A stretch of DNA of 64,000 nucleotides from Ogataea parapolymorpha DL-1 (taxonomy: Eukaryota > Ascomycota > Pichiomycetes > Pichiales > Pichiaceae): the NCBI RefSeq assembly GCF_000187245.1, contig NC_027866.1:798411-862410 (forward strand). Direction: 5' to 3'. Positions 47,935 through 56,889 of this stretch are shown one piece after another. The translations under genes and the position numbers were made by a program. Within the stretch, counting starts at the first letter, position 1; every line of letters starts with the position of its first letter. The notes under the pieces were generated by a model, which did no database searches, was not told where the DNA came from, and worked only from the letters and a program-made list of their open reading frames with translations.

Positions 47935-48693
47935 ATGATCAATCTTGAATTATTTTTTTATATGATTTTTTTTGGCTCCAATGAGGAACGTAAATCAGAA
48001 GATGTTCCTAAGATAGGACATGATCCATCTAGGATAGTTCTGCGCAAACTTCCTGCTGACATTGATTATGACCGCTTTGTTGATAAAATAGCCACTTTGA
48101 AAGGAGTCAAGTCCTACTATTTTATCCAAGGTAGAGTTCCGAGCGACCCCAATGAAACTCCCGTTCACTCACGGGCGTATCTCCAAATGGAAAGCACAGA
48201 GCACAGCAAGTCTGCTGTCCGCCAACTTCGGAATTCCAGTCGGTCAGTCGATTTTTTTCCGTTTGCAAGCTCAGATATACAGAAGGCTCTAAACGAATCT
48301 GTTCCTGCACCCTTTATTGCAGGGCATCGAAAAAGCAGAACTAAGCTGGAGGAATCACCATTATTTCTGAACTATATGAAGATGGCTGCAGGTGAGATCA
48401 CTGAAGAGGAGTTCCAGAAGCCCTATTTGGCAAAGCCTAAAAGGAAGAAAGCACCCAAACAGGCTCACAGCCCATCTGCTGAACGACGAGATGAAGCGAC
48501 GGAAAAAAAGACCGACGCGTCGAAAAAAAAGAAGGAGAAAAAGGAGAACTTAAAGAAGGAGAAAGAGAAGAATACAAGCGCACAGCAGAAACAAAAGAAA
48601 GTTAAGGCTAAGAAATCCAAATCTAATAAAAAAACTGGTGGACAAAACAAAAGCGCCCAGGCCGAACCGTCAACCAAGGTCCAGATCACATAA
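47935..48693 (+). CDS. UPF3: Nonsense-mediated decay factor Upf3
   Basis: The 252-residue protein has a Smg4/Upf3 RRM-like domain at about 31-125 (RIVLRKLPADIDYDRFVDKI, KSYYFIQGR, HSRAYLQME, VDFFPFASSDIQK) followed by EESPLFLNYMK and a very Lys-rich C-terminal tail likely to hold nuclear and RNA-binding signals. Upf3 joins Upf1 and Upf2 to degrade transcripts with premature stops. The N terminus is uncertain: the ATG at 47935 gives a hydrophobic MINLELFFYMIFF start, and an ATG at 47962 gives MIFFGSNEERKS. The start lies 15 bp from the neighbouring gene's ATG. Confidence 0.8.
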   Translation: MINLELFFYMIFFGSNEERKSEDVPKIGHDPSRIVLRKLPADIDYDRFVDKIATLKGVKSYYFIQGRVPSDPNETPVHSRAYLQMESTEHSKSAVRQLRNSSRSVDFFPFASSDIQKALNESVPAPFIAGHRKSRTKLEESPLFLNYMKMAAGEITEEEFQKPYLAKPKRKKAPKQAHSPSAERRDEATEKKTDASKKKKEKKENLKKEKEKNTSAQQKQKKVKAKKSKSNKKTGGQNKSAQAEPSTKVQIT

Positions 48694-48726
48694 ACGGGTA
48701 ATCGTCCAAATCTTTTGATTTCCCAA

Positions 48727-49563
48727 ATGACCAATCAAGACAGCCAGTACAAGACAATTGAGGCCACAATCAAATGGCTGCAAGAGTACAAGTCGCTGGC
48801 GGTTTTGTCGAGACCGCGAATCACCGAGTTTCTAGATCCGAAATTTGTCAACGAAGCGGTTGAGTGTATCATCGGTGAGCGGCCCATCGAAACAAGCGCA
48901 ATCGATGACAACACCCAATATTTCAAAGTATTAGCTGACTTTCTAGCAGACATGTTCGTTGGCACTGAGGTGGTAGAAGCGCACATACAAGCTATGGATT
49001 CTTCGTTATTGGACAGGTACGTGAAGGGGGAGACAAAGTGGGAGTTTGTGGAAGACTTGGCTTTGACCGAAGCTATCTACCATTACTGTTGCTTACTATT
49101 GGTTAGTAGTGTTCGAGGAAAACGAATGGCGTGGGCGATGACCAATATTAATTACCTGCCGTTGGAGTATAAAAAGGTGCTGGAGAAGTTCAGTCTAATT
49201 GCGGACAAGCAGTCTGAATTCGAAGGATTCGAGGAAAATTCGGACAATGCAGAACTGGAAGAAGCCTTACGAGAGAAGGAGGAACAAGCCCAATTTCTCC
49301 AATCACAGCTGAATGAACTACACGAAACGAGCCAACTTAAAGAGCAGCAGCTGCTTACCGAGCTGGAAAGTAAAGAGGAAAAATTGAAAGCTTACGATCA
49401 ATTGGTGGCTAAATTAAAGATACAAAATGAACAGTTTCATCATAACTTCATGGATACGTCTGTTGATTCTACACTCAACAAACACTCGAAACTGGAGATG
49501 ATTTCATTCGAAAATAAAGTTTTAGAACACTTTATTTCCATATTGGCAAAAGCGGCAGATTAG
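48727..49563 (+). CDS. Uncharacterised protein with C-terminal coiled coil
   Basis: The 278-residue protein is not recognised with confidence. The N-terminal 160 residues look helical and globular ([67 protein letters not shown]), in an order that vaguely recalls Hook-type N-terminal domains. Residues 175-235 form a coiled coil ([35 protein letters not shown]). There is no membrane segment. A Hook-like dynein adaptor is one possibility, but I would not name it. The start is the first ATG after a TTG; the stop overlaps the convergent CYSTM gene by 4 bases. Confidence 0.7.
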   Translation: MTNQDSQYKTIEATIKWLQEYKSLAVLSRPRITEFLDPKFVNEAVECIIGERPIETSAIDDNTQYFKVLADFLADMFVGTEVVEAHIQAMDSSLLDRYVKGETKWEFVEDLALTEAIYHYCCLLLVSSVRGKRMAWAMTNINYLPLEYKKVLEKFSLIADKQSEFEGFEENSDNAELEEALREKEEQAQFLQSQLNELHETSQLKEQQLLTELESKEEKLKAYDQLVAKLKIQNEQFHHNFMDTSVDSTLNKHSKLEMISFENKVLEHFISILAKAAD

Positions 49564-49959
49564 AATAATGCATCCAATGTACAGCACACGCACATTGCAG
49601 CCAAGCATGCCATCAGACAGTCGCCTCCGCCACTACTTTGGTTTTGCTGCTGAGCATACATCGGCTGCTGCTGATAATATGGTTGCTGCTGGTAGTATGG
49701 TTGCTGCTGGCCATACATCGGCTGTTGCTGCTGCTGCTGGTAATACGGTTGTTGCTGCTGATAGTACGGCTGACTTCCGGAAAACATGCCTCTTTCCTCC
49801 GTAGTCTGCTCAACGTAACCTTGAGGCTGTGCGCTGTATGTAGTGGTCCCCGAATTGTAATATTCTGCTGCAGCGCCTTTACTTGCGGGCGGAGGGCCGG
49901 ATGGTGGCTGGGTAATGTTAGTGTCAAGGTCTGGTCGTACTTACTTTATATTCAGACAT
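49560..49959 (-). CDS. CYSTM-domain protein (YDL012C/YBR016W type), with a 37-nt intron
   Basis: Coding is join(49945..49959, 49560..49907) on the minus strand, 120 residues. Exon 1 encodes MSEYK; exon 2 continues [17 protein letters not shown], then a Gln/Tyr/Pro-rich stretch with repeated PYYQQQ and PMYAQQQ, and ends in the cysteine-rich membrane module [22 protein letters not shown]. This is the architecture and C terminus of S. cerevisiae YDL012C/YBR016W, plasma-membrane tail-anchored proteins linked to stress tolerance; YDL012C also has a 5' intron. The shorter ATG frame at 49787 is contained within it. A HSE word lies upstream. Confidence 0.87.
49908..49944 (-). other. Spliceosomal intron of the CYSTM gene, 37 nt
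   Basis: On the minus strand the intron begins GTAAGTAC, contains the branch sequence CACTAAC and ends TTACCCAG. It joins exon 1 to exon 2 in frame. Thirty-seven nucleotides is near the lower limit known for spliceosomal introns in yeasts. Confidence 0.82.
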
Positions 49960-49999
49960 GTTCAACTAAGACAAATCAACTGCAGGTAATTATACTTCC

Positions 50000-50012
50000 G
50001 AAGATTCTTGAA
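50000..50012. promoter_or_regulatory. Three-unit heat-shock element
   Basis: GAAGATTCTTGAA fits GAAnnTTCnnGAA exactly. It lies 41 bp upstream of the CYSTM ATG and about 400 bp from BUD14, so if active it more likely serves the CYSTM gene. Confidence 0.45.
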
Positions 50013-50375
50013 GTGGAATATACCAGAGTGCATATCCTGCACCGCCACGTGGCGTCTGTGGCTGTGCCTGTTATTTTCGGATGACGGTAGCGGACGGAAG
50101 TCATGTTGCGCAGCAAGGTGGCAAGATGGCGCAGCCCGGCTTTGCGAGAGCAAGCAAAAAAACGCTACGTTGATGTCAACATTCAACATTTTGCAGTTAT
50201 CTCAACGGTCTGGATCTTGTAGTACCTGACGTCTGTTGCGGGTGTAGAGGTGTAAAAGATTTATTTGTTTAGAAAAACACCATTCTTAGGCAAAACATAG
50301 ACAGGGTCGCAATACAGTTCGAAACTGCATTCGTGACGGAATTTAGTGTCTGGCGCAGTTTGAGAAGGTAATTGG

Positions 50376-50381
50376 ACGCGT
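50376..50381. promoter_or_regulatory. MCB site upstream of BUD14
   Basis: ACGCGT lies 28 bp before the BUD14 ATG, with a second near-match (GCGCGTC) between it and the ATG. Confidence 0.45.
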
Positions 50382-50408
50382 TTTGCATACAGCGCGTCAC
50401 TACAATCC

Positions 50409-51905
50409 ATGGACATAGATCAACGAAAACAATACACGCGAAAAGACCTGGATCAGGACGAGGAATTCTGGCTACAGCAGGACTCTCTGGCCATAGATCT
50501 ACGGCAGATGCCGCCTGCACGACGGAGTTTTTTGCCGGACGAGATGTCTAATAGCTCGTCACAAGCATCTTCGACCGTGATACATGCAAGCTACCAGGGG
50601 GAAGCAAAGCGTACCGTTGAAGATCTGAAACAAGCAGTTTCTGGTACCTTGAATACAGACCAGATGTTTGCAGATACATTGAAGGCTCTACAGAATGAAT
50701 GTGGCACCTTGAGCGATGATGCGGAAGAGGTGGCGGAAGGCGAGGAGAATCTGCCAGAAGAAGATGATTATAGTGATTACATGGAGGGAATGTTGCCATC
50801 GCCACCTTCTTCTCCTCCACGAGAACTTGACCCTGACAAGTTATACGCGCTATACGACTTCAGTGGGCCCGATCCATCGCACCTGGAACTGTCAAAAGAC
50901 GACTCCGTGCTTTTGCTTAATGATTCCGATAGTTACTGGTGGCTGGTGAAACGAAGTTCCACTAATCAAGTTGGATTTGCGCCCGCGGAAGTGCTGGAGA
51001 CGTTCGAGGAGCGTCTTGCAAGGCTGAATTGCTGGAAAAACGAGGTCATTGAAAGAGAGGATACGACGTGCTTGTCGGTTGACGATTTGAAAGAGTTTGA
51101 GCTGAACTCACAAAAAGTTTATTCTGGGTCCAACTTGACACTATACGAGAACCAGAATGATAGCAGCAAGAGTGATAACTCACTACTGGGTCGCAAAAGC
51201 TCGCTCAAACGTAGTAAGTCGTCGATGCGCAAAACCGTGTCCTTCGTTCCTGAGGTTCTTTCTGAGCTGAAAGAAGTCGACGACACTAGGTCCGAGCCTG
51301 GGAGTGACACGCAGCCTCAGTCTGTCCCCTTGACAGTCAACAAACGAGTCAGCAACTCTAATTTCTTGGTGAAAAACCTCGATGACTACCAAGAACATCG
51401 CAGGTTTTCGTTCCAAGAGAAAAGTCATGACGATGTGGAAGACGACGAAACAAGTATATCATCGGTTGACTCTGGCTCCTACGAAGATTTCAACGATGAT
51501 AAACAGTTAGATCAGGAAGAGCGTACCGAGTCTGGTGCTTCCATTTCACCTACTGCCTCGATGACAGAGATTGATAATTCTAATACTACAATTGACGAGA
51601 CCGCGCAGCCGACAGCTAAACAGTTCAGAACGCTGTCATTCCAGGAGCAGCGAACACTTTTCCTGGAAAAGAAAGATAGCAAGCTATCTCAGAGAGAGGC
51701 TTCCAATGACTCTACAGCATCAAGCTTATCGCAACGCAAAAACATGTCAAGTGTTTCTTCCGATTCCTTGACACCGCAAGCATCCCAGACTGATCTTCTC
51801 AGACACAAAACATTGCATCCTGTGGCTGGTGAGCTGTTCAATCCTCTTTTCGACCAACTGGAGGTGCTGGAAAAGATGCTGAACGATTTTATAATTACTG
51901 ATTGA
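50409..51905 (+). CDS. BUD14: Bud14-like SH3 protein, PP1 regulatory / formin-regulating polarity factor
   Basis: The 498-residue protein has a single SH3 domain at about 143-200 (KLYALYDFSGPDPSHLELSK, SYWWLVKRS, GFAPAEVLETFEERLARLN); this exact extension into ETFEERLARLNCWKNE is characteristic of Bud14 and its relatives. An RVxF-like PP1-docking motif KTVSFVPE follows near residue 279. The rest is disordered and Ser-rich, and QFRTLSFQEQRTLFLEKK is repeated in part as HRRFSFQEKS. Bud14 recruits Glc7 phosphatase, restrains formin Bnr1 and affects microtubules at the bud cortex. It is shorter than the 707-residue S. cerevisiae protein. Confidence 0.8.
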   Translation: MDIDQRKQYTRKDLDQDEEFWLQQDSLAIDLRQMPPARRSFLPDEMSNSSSQASSTVIHASYQGEAKRTVEDLKQAVSGTLNTDQMFADTLKALQNECGTLSDDAEEVAEGEENLPEEDDYSDYMEGMLPSPPSSPPRELDPDKLYALYDFSGPDPSHLELSKDDSVLLLNDSDSYWWLVKRSSTNQVGFAPAEVLETFEERLARLNCWKNEVIEREDTTCLSVDDLKEFELNSQKVYSGSNLTLYENQNDSSKSDNSLLGRKSSLKRSKSSMRKTVSFVPEVLSELKEVDDTRSEPGSDTQPQSVPLTVNKRVSNSNFLVKNLDDYQEHRRFSFQEKSHDDVEDDETSISSVDSGSYEDFNDDKQLDQEERTESGASISPTASMTEIDNSNTTIDETAQPTAKQFRTLSFQEQRTLFLEKKDSKLSQREASNDSTASSLSQRKNMSSVSSDSLTPQASQTDLLRHKTLHPVAGELFNPLFDQLEVLEKMLNDFIITD

Positions 51906-52164
51906 GCTCGATATAAGTTAAGTACGAGTAATTACACATCTTTACACAGGCCTTAAAAAAATTCCAAAAATTTTTTTAACCATTAAGAACAAGTGCTGAT
52001 TTACTGAAGACTTAACGGAGGAAAGATACAGATTTGCCCTTTTGACGTCAACTGTAATCCTGATTACATCCGTAATATAGACTCTGCCTCATTTAGCATT
52101 GAAGACGAGGTTTCAGGCTACATACTTCAACTTTTAACCACAAAAAATCATTATTTCCCCTACA

Positions 52165-54927
52165 ATGCCCACATGGACGCCTAACTCACAGGCGTTGGAT
52201 CAGATTGTGTTTATCCTTGCGGGAACTTTATCGTCTGACACCAACGTGCGATTGCAAGCTACAGATGCTTTAGAAAAAGCAAGACAGCAAACAGACTTCG
52301 ACAATTATCTTCTGCATATTTTGATCAATGGACAATCCCTCGAGTCCCAAGTTAGGGCATCTGCCGGACTCATGCTGAAAAATGACCTCATAAAGAATCT
52401 TCAGTCAAAATCTGAGGATTTGAAATCACATATATTACAAGAGATCCCTAAAGGGCTGTTGGACTCGCAGAACCTGGTGAGAAACATTACAGGTAATGTC
52501 ATTACGACGCTATTTTCGATATTTGGTGTCCGTCAGTGGCCCAACATTTTGCCCAACCTCATGGAGCTCGCTTCTGGTGCTGCAGGTACCGCTGAGTCGC
52601 AGGAGGGCGCTATGAGCGCCCTGTTGAAAATCTGTGAAGATTCCGCTCGTCTTTTGGACCGCGAATATAATGGGGAGCGGCCTGTTAATTTTATGGTGCC
52701 GCAATTTATTGAATTGACCGGCTCCCCGAATCCAAAAGTGAAAGCCAGCGCAATTGGCTGCATCAACCAGATTCTGACTATCAAATCACAGAGCATGTTC
52801 ATCCATTTGGATGAGTTCATGGCACGTTTGTTTGGTCTTGCAACGGATGAAGATTCTAACGTGAGAACCAAAGTGTGTACTGCTTTTGCGAGTATCCTCG
52901 AAGAACGTCCGGACAAACTAATGCCTCATTTGGACGGCGTTATCAACTACTGTATTCATTCTATGGGGGACTCGAACGAGGAAGTGGCCCTGGAAGCATG
53001 TGAGTTCTTATTGAATTTGGCGACATCTGACATGCCTGAGGCAATAGTCAAATCCAAACTTCCGATTTTGATCCCAGTACTTTTGGAGAAGATGGTTTAC
53101 TCTGAGATGAATGTGTTTTTAATTGAAAATTCTGATGAGCAGGAGAACGAGAATGTCGAAGACAAAGATGACGACATCAAGCCTCAGATGGCTAAAGGAA
53201 AGGAGGCCCACAAGCTTGCCAGCAAGAATACCACCAACAATGACCAAGAAGAAGATTCGGACGACTCTGACGACGAGGACGATATCGATGGATCCATGGA
53301 GTGGAATCTGAGGAAATGTTCAGCTGCCACCATGGATATTCTAGCTACCAATTACCCTTATGAGGTGTTGGAGGTTTCCCTTCCAATCATCAGAGAGAGA
53401 ATAATTTCTCCACAGTGGCCTATAAGAGAAGCCTCGATTCTCGCTTTGGGAGCAATTGCCGAGGGCTGCTTGGACCAGGCTTCTGCTGAACTGCCTTCCT
53501 TAATTCCATTCCTTGTCGAACGACTGAAAGATTCTGAGACCCGGGTCCGTCAAATTACGTGCTGGACGCTGGGTCGCTACTCTTCGTGGGTGTGTTCTGA
53601 AGCATTGAGCGGAGGCTCCTATGCTAACTACTTTGCTCCAACGTTCCAGTCGATTATGGAATGCGCCTTGGACACAAAGAAGGTTGTTCAGGAGAGCGCC
53701 TGTTCTTCGTTAGCCGATTTCATCGATTCAGCTCAACCCGAGCTGCTTGCTGAGTTCGTCGAGCCATTACTGCGCCATTTCCAAGCTTATTTCAAGAAAT
53801 ATCAACGGAAAAATCTCATCATTCTCTACGACACCGTGCAAACGTTCGCCGAGAAGGTTGGCGACCAACTGTGCTACAAGCCAGACTATATCGAGATTCT
53901 GCTACCACCACTTATAGAGAAATGGCAGCAGCTGACCGATAACGACAAGGATTTGTGGCCACTGTTGGAGTGTATGTCTTCCGTTGCAGCTGCTTTGGGC
54001 GAGTCGTTTGCTCCATATGCGGTGCCGGTTTACGAGCGTGCATTCCGTATTCTGGCTGTGAGCATTGAGCAGGCAAGAATGTCGAATGACAATCCAGGCT
54101 TTGAAGCCCCTGAGAAGGACTTCATCGTCACTTCCCTTGACCTGATCGATGGTCTGGTGCAAGGCCTCAAACAACACAGCGCTCAGCTGATTCAGCAATT
54201 TGACACCAACGAAGTGTCGCTGATGAAGCTGGTGATATACTGTTTCGACGACCCAACAGACGATGTTCGTCAGAGTGCTTATGCTCTTCTCGGAGATTTT
54301 GCTATCTTTTTAATGGAGCCACTAGTGGTTCCGCATTTACACCAGGTGATGGTCTGTATTGGGAACGAGGTGACGAACAGAACCTTCCGCTCTAGCGCAG
54401 CCTGCAACAACGCGGTGTGGGCGCTAGGTGAAATGTGCTTACGTCTTTCCGCAGACATCTTCAAGCAGTACATTGCAAATTTCATGAATGTGCTGATTCC
54501 TCTTCTTCTGAGCACTGACGTCGAACAAACGATTCTTGACAACACCTCCATTACCATTGGACGCATGGGGGTTCACAACGCCGCAGATATGGGACCGTAT
54601 GTTCCTCAGGTGCTTGTCACCTGGTGCTCATTTATGAAATATCTGGAAGAAAACGACGAAAAAGAAACGTCTTTCGAAGGAATGTGCAACATAATCACAG
54701 CCAACCCAACTTCTCTAAATCCACACGATGTTTCTGGGCGCATGGCTATCAAGCACTTCATCGACTGCATCGCATATTACGAAGCTCCATCCAATAGACT
54801 GGGAAGCAAGCTACATCTCCTTCTTACTGGCTTCAAGAGCGGATTAGGCGACGCAGAGTGGAACGCTCTGTTGTCGGAACTAGATCCGTTTGTTGGCGAA
54901 ATCCTAAAGATGAAATACGGGGTGTAG
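52165..54927 (+). CDS. KAP104: Transportin, karyopherin Kap104
   Basis: The 920-residue HEAT-repeat protein matches S. cerevisiae Kap104 (918) in length. N-terminal blocks RASAGLMLKNDLIKNL, LVRNITGNVITTLFSI and WPNILPNLMELAS are the importin-beta/transportin start; an acidic loop (about 325-375, DSDDSDDEDDID) is the H8 loop that unloads cargo when Ran-GTP binds. The central RQITCWTLGRYSSWVC and AVWALGEMCLRL blocks are strongly conserved. It imports mRNA-binding proteins such as Nab2 and Hrp1 with PY-NLS signals. Confidence 0.94.
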   Translation: MPTWTPNSQALDQIVFILAGTLSSDTNVRLQATDALEKARQQTDFDNYLLHILINGQSLESQVRASAGLMLKNDLIKNLQSKSEDLKSHILQEIPKGLLDSQNLVRNITGNVITTLFSIFGVRQWPNILPNLMELASGAAGTAESQEGAMSALLKICEDSARLLDREYNGERPVNFMVPQFIELTGSPNPKVKASAIGCINQILTIKSQSMFIHLDEFMARLFGLATDEDSNVRTKVCTAFASILEERPDKLMPHLDGVINYCIHSMGDSNEEVALEACEFLLNLATSDMPEAIVKSKLPILIPVLLEKMVYSEMNVFLIENSDEQENENVEDKDDDIKPQMAKGKEAHKLASKNTTNNDQEEDSDDSDDEDDIDGSMEWNLRKCSAATMDILATNYPYEVLEVSLPIIRERIISPQWPIREASILALGAIAEGCLDQASAELPSLIPFLVERLKDSETRVRQITCWTLGRYSSWVCSEALSGGSYANYFAPTFQSIMECALDTKKVVQESACSSLADFIDSAQPELLAEFVEPLLRHFQAYFKKYQRKNLIILYDTVQTFAEKVGDQLCYKPDYIEILLPPLIEKWQQLTDNDKDLWPLLECMSSVAAALGESFAPYAVPVYERAFRILAVSIEQARMSNDNPGFEAPEKDFIVTSLDLIDGLVQGLKQHSAQLIQQFDTNEVSLMKLVIYCFDDPTDDVRQSAYALLGDFAIFLMEPLVVPHLHQVMVCIGNEVTNRTFRSSAACNNAVWALGEMCLRLSADIFKQYIANFMNVLIPLLLSTDVEQTILDNTSITIGRMGVHNAADMGPYVPQVLVTWCSFMKYLEENDEKETSFEGMCNIITANPTSLNPHDVSGRMAIKHFIDCIAYYEAPSNRLGSKLHLLLTGFKSGLGDAEWNALLSELDPFVGEILKMKYGV

Positions 54928-54986
54928 CACAAAAATATATTATACACTATAATTAATTTAATTCAATAATTTAATTTTGCATTCAT

Positions 54987-56570
54987 CTATTTGATTCTTC
55001 TTGGTTCTAAGAGCAATTCACCAATTGGCAAGTCGCTGACTCCTTTACCAAGAGCATATATGGAGCGGCCACGAAGTACGGTTTCCACCACGCGGCCGTG
55101 GAGCTTGCGCCCATGGAAAGCTGTGAGTTTATTTTTGAAGAACGTGCGGACATTAGCAACGGTATGATGAGCTTCAGGATCAAAGATGGCGAAATCGGCG
55201 TCCATGCCTGGTGCAATGGACCCCTTTCTATGTTCTAGGCCCACCTGTTTTGCTGTGTTTTCGCAGCACCATCTTGCGATATCTGTGAACGAGATGCCAA
55301 AGTTAAGGCCTTCAGAGTAGAGCAGAGGCAAGCCAAAACCGACCGAAGAAATTCCTCCCCAAGCTTCAAAGAAATCTCCCCTTTCCAGTCCCTTGAGCTC
55401 AGGGGTGCACGGGGAGTGGTCACTCACCACTGAAGTGATTATTCCCCTCTTGAGTCCGTGCCACAGTTCTCTACGATTATTATCCGTGCGGATGGGAGGA
55501 CAGCACTTGAACTGGGTGGCTCCGTTTGGAATGTCTTCTGCTTTGAGTGTGAGATAATGGAAACACGTTTCTGCTGTGATTGGCAAATTTAGTTTTTTCT
55601 GAGCGTACTCGATCATTGGCAGGGCCTCTTTGGTTGCAAGGTGGACTATATGCACGTTTGTGGAGGGATATTTTCTAGAGCAAGTGATGATGTTTTTAAT
55701 GGCGGTGATCTCGAAAGAATCTGGTCTGGAAGCAAGGAACGAGGAGTAGGAGGTTGGATCGACAGACTCGAGCTCGCTGTTGTCCTCGATGGCTTTTTCC
55801 AGGGGAGTGATCTCGTCGTCCAACGAAAGAGCGTGGATCTTTGGCGATTTGGCGAGCTGCGAGATGGCACCGATTGTTGGCTCCACTGGATGCAGTGTTG
55901 GTGACGAGGCCAGCAGTTGAGCCTGGTGGTCGGTGAGTCCTTCGTAATGGTGGTGCACGTCGATCGACGCGTCGCAGTCGGAATCCATTTCAGCGTGGAA
56001 CAGGAGCACTGTCGAGAACCCATTCACGCGCTTGAGAGCCTGCTGGATGTATTCAGGGGTGATCATGGGGAACTCACTAACACCACTGTCCATCAAAAAG
56101 CCCTTGAAGCCTCGGACACCGGCCTGGATAAGAGGAACCAGATGGTCAAGATTGGTAGGGACCAGCCCACCCCAAAAAGCGGTATCAACCCAGCACTGTC
56201 CTTTGGCAGCCTCCAGCTTGAGATAGAAATTTTCGATGGTTGTTGTAGGGGGGACGGCATTCAGCGGCATGTCCACAACGGTGGTCACACCTCCGCTGGC
56301 AGCAGCCTGTGTTCCGGTTGCAAAGCCTTCCCACTCGGTCCGGCCGGGTTCATTCAAGTGGACATGTGCATCGACAAGACCTGGCATGATGACCAGGGGA
56401 TCCAGCTTGCGGTAGGAAACCACGTTGTATTGGGCGAACATGAGATCTCCATCGTCCAGGATGCTTGGAATAACGGTCAGAATCTTGCCGGAGTACTCTG
56501 AATAAATGATCGTTGCTGGGCCAACCCTATCGTTGGCCACTACTCTGGAAGAGGAGATGGCTTTGCTCAT
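54987..56570 (-). CDS. DAL1: Allantoinase
   Basis: The 527-residue amidohydrolase opens allantoin to allantoate, the first step of allantoin use as nitrogen source. Metal ligands H69 and H71 lie in VDAHVHLNEPGRTEWEGFATGTQAAASGGVTT. The carbamylated-lysine region is GVRGFKGFLMDSGVSEFP, and AETCFHYLTL and DHSPCTPELKG complete the site. It is somewhat longer than S. cerevisiae Dal1 because of an insert near 255-295. The frame extends to a TTG at 56627; 56570 is the first ATG. GATA sites upstream suggest nitrogen catabolite control. Confidence 0.95.
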   Translation of the reverse strand: MSKAISSSRVVANDRVGPATIIYSEYSGKILTVIPSILDDGDLMFAQYNVVSYRKLDPLVIMPGLVDAHVHLNEPGRTEWEGFATGTQAAASGGVTTVVDMPLNAVPPTTTIENFYLKLEAAKGQCWVDTAFWGGLVPTNLDHLVPLIQAGVRGFKGFLMDSGVSEFPMITPEYIQQALKRVNGFSTVLLFHAEMDSDCDASIDVHHHYEGLTDHQAQLLASSPTLHPVEPTIGAISQLAKSPKIHALSLDDEITPLEKAIEDNSELESVDPTSYSSFLASRPDSFEITAIKNIITCSRKYPSTNVHIVHLATKEALPMIEYAQKKLNLPITAETCFHYLTLKAEDIPNGATQFKCCPPIRTDNNRRELWHGLKRGIITSVVSDHSPCTPELKGLERGDFFEAWGGISSVGFGLPLLYSEGLNFGISFTDIARWCCENTAKQVGLEHRKGSIAPGMDADFAIFDPEAHHTVANVRTFFKNKLTAFHGRKLHGRVVETVLRGRSIYALGKGVSDLPIGELLLEPRRIK

Positions 56571-56889
56571 AAGGTTAATTAACAGCGTGCCCAGTGGTTT
56601 AAAAGATTTTCGGTGGATTCCGTACAAGGTGCAAGGTGTCGCCGAAAGCGGAAGCTTTGTTATCAGCAGCTACCGCCTGACCTAACCGATAACGATTATC
56701 TGAGAGGCGGAGTGGTAGCAACCGAACAGTGTGCACGGGGGGTTGTTGTCGCTGTACTTTCCGTACCCGCCCGAAGGCATTGCAGCATATCAGAATGTTG
56801 TCTTGTAAGTTCTTTATCTTTGTTTCTTTTTTACGTAGCCAGATCTATACACCCGTACACCGCGTGGAAAACCGTTTTTTTCTTCCGCT
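56571..56889. promoter_or_regulatory. DAL1 promoter region, 319 bp
   Basis: Both flanking genes read leftward, so the gap serves DAL1 and the MSH2 terminator. It holds three GATAA/TTATC words between 56660 and 56700 and a T-tract near 56877. No gene or RNA is seen. Confidence 0.5.
56660..56700. promoter_or_regulatory. Three GATA (UAS-NTR-like) sites upstream of DAL1
   Basis: TTATC is at 56660-56664 and a facing pair GATAACGATTATC is at 56688-56700, 90-130 bp before the DAL1 ATG. Clustered GATAA sites bind Gln3/Gat1-type activators in yeast DAL genes. Confidence 0.6.

Larger units (their letters stand above)
49960..50408. promoter_or_regulatory. Divergent intergenic region, 449 bp
   Basis: The gap separates the CYSTM gene and BUD14. 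It holds a three-unit heat-shock element (50000-50012), a GCCACGTGGC E-box palindrome at 50044-50053 and an ACGCGT at 50376-50381. A near-PACE word GGTGGCAAG at 50117-50125 has one mismatch. The frames crossing it are low-complexity shadows; no tRNA was found. Confidence 0.5.

Noticed and set aside
50117..50125. PACE-like GGTGGCAAG near BUD14
   Set aside because: One mismatch to GGTGGCAAA, far from any proteasome gene.
49960..50408. Possible tRNA or small RNA gene in the CYSTM/BUD14 gap, prompted by AGTTCGAAACT
   Set aside because: The word resembles a B box but no A box or cloverleaf fits around it.
55950..55985. ACGCGT inside DAL1, with similar copies in SPC25, UPF3, MSH2 and Mpv17 coding DNA
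   Set aside because: Within coding sequence, single copies near the expected random rate; not regulatory evidence.
55917..56501. 194-codon plus-strand frame opposite DAL1
   Set aside because: Antisense shadow of the conserved allantoinase; no recognisable domain.
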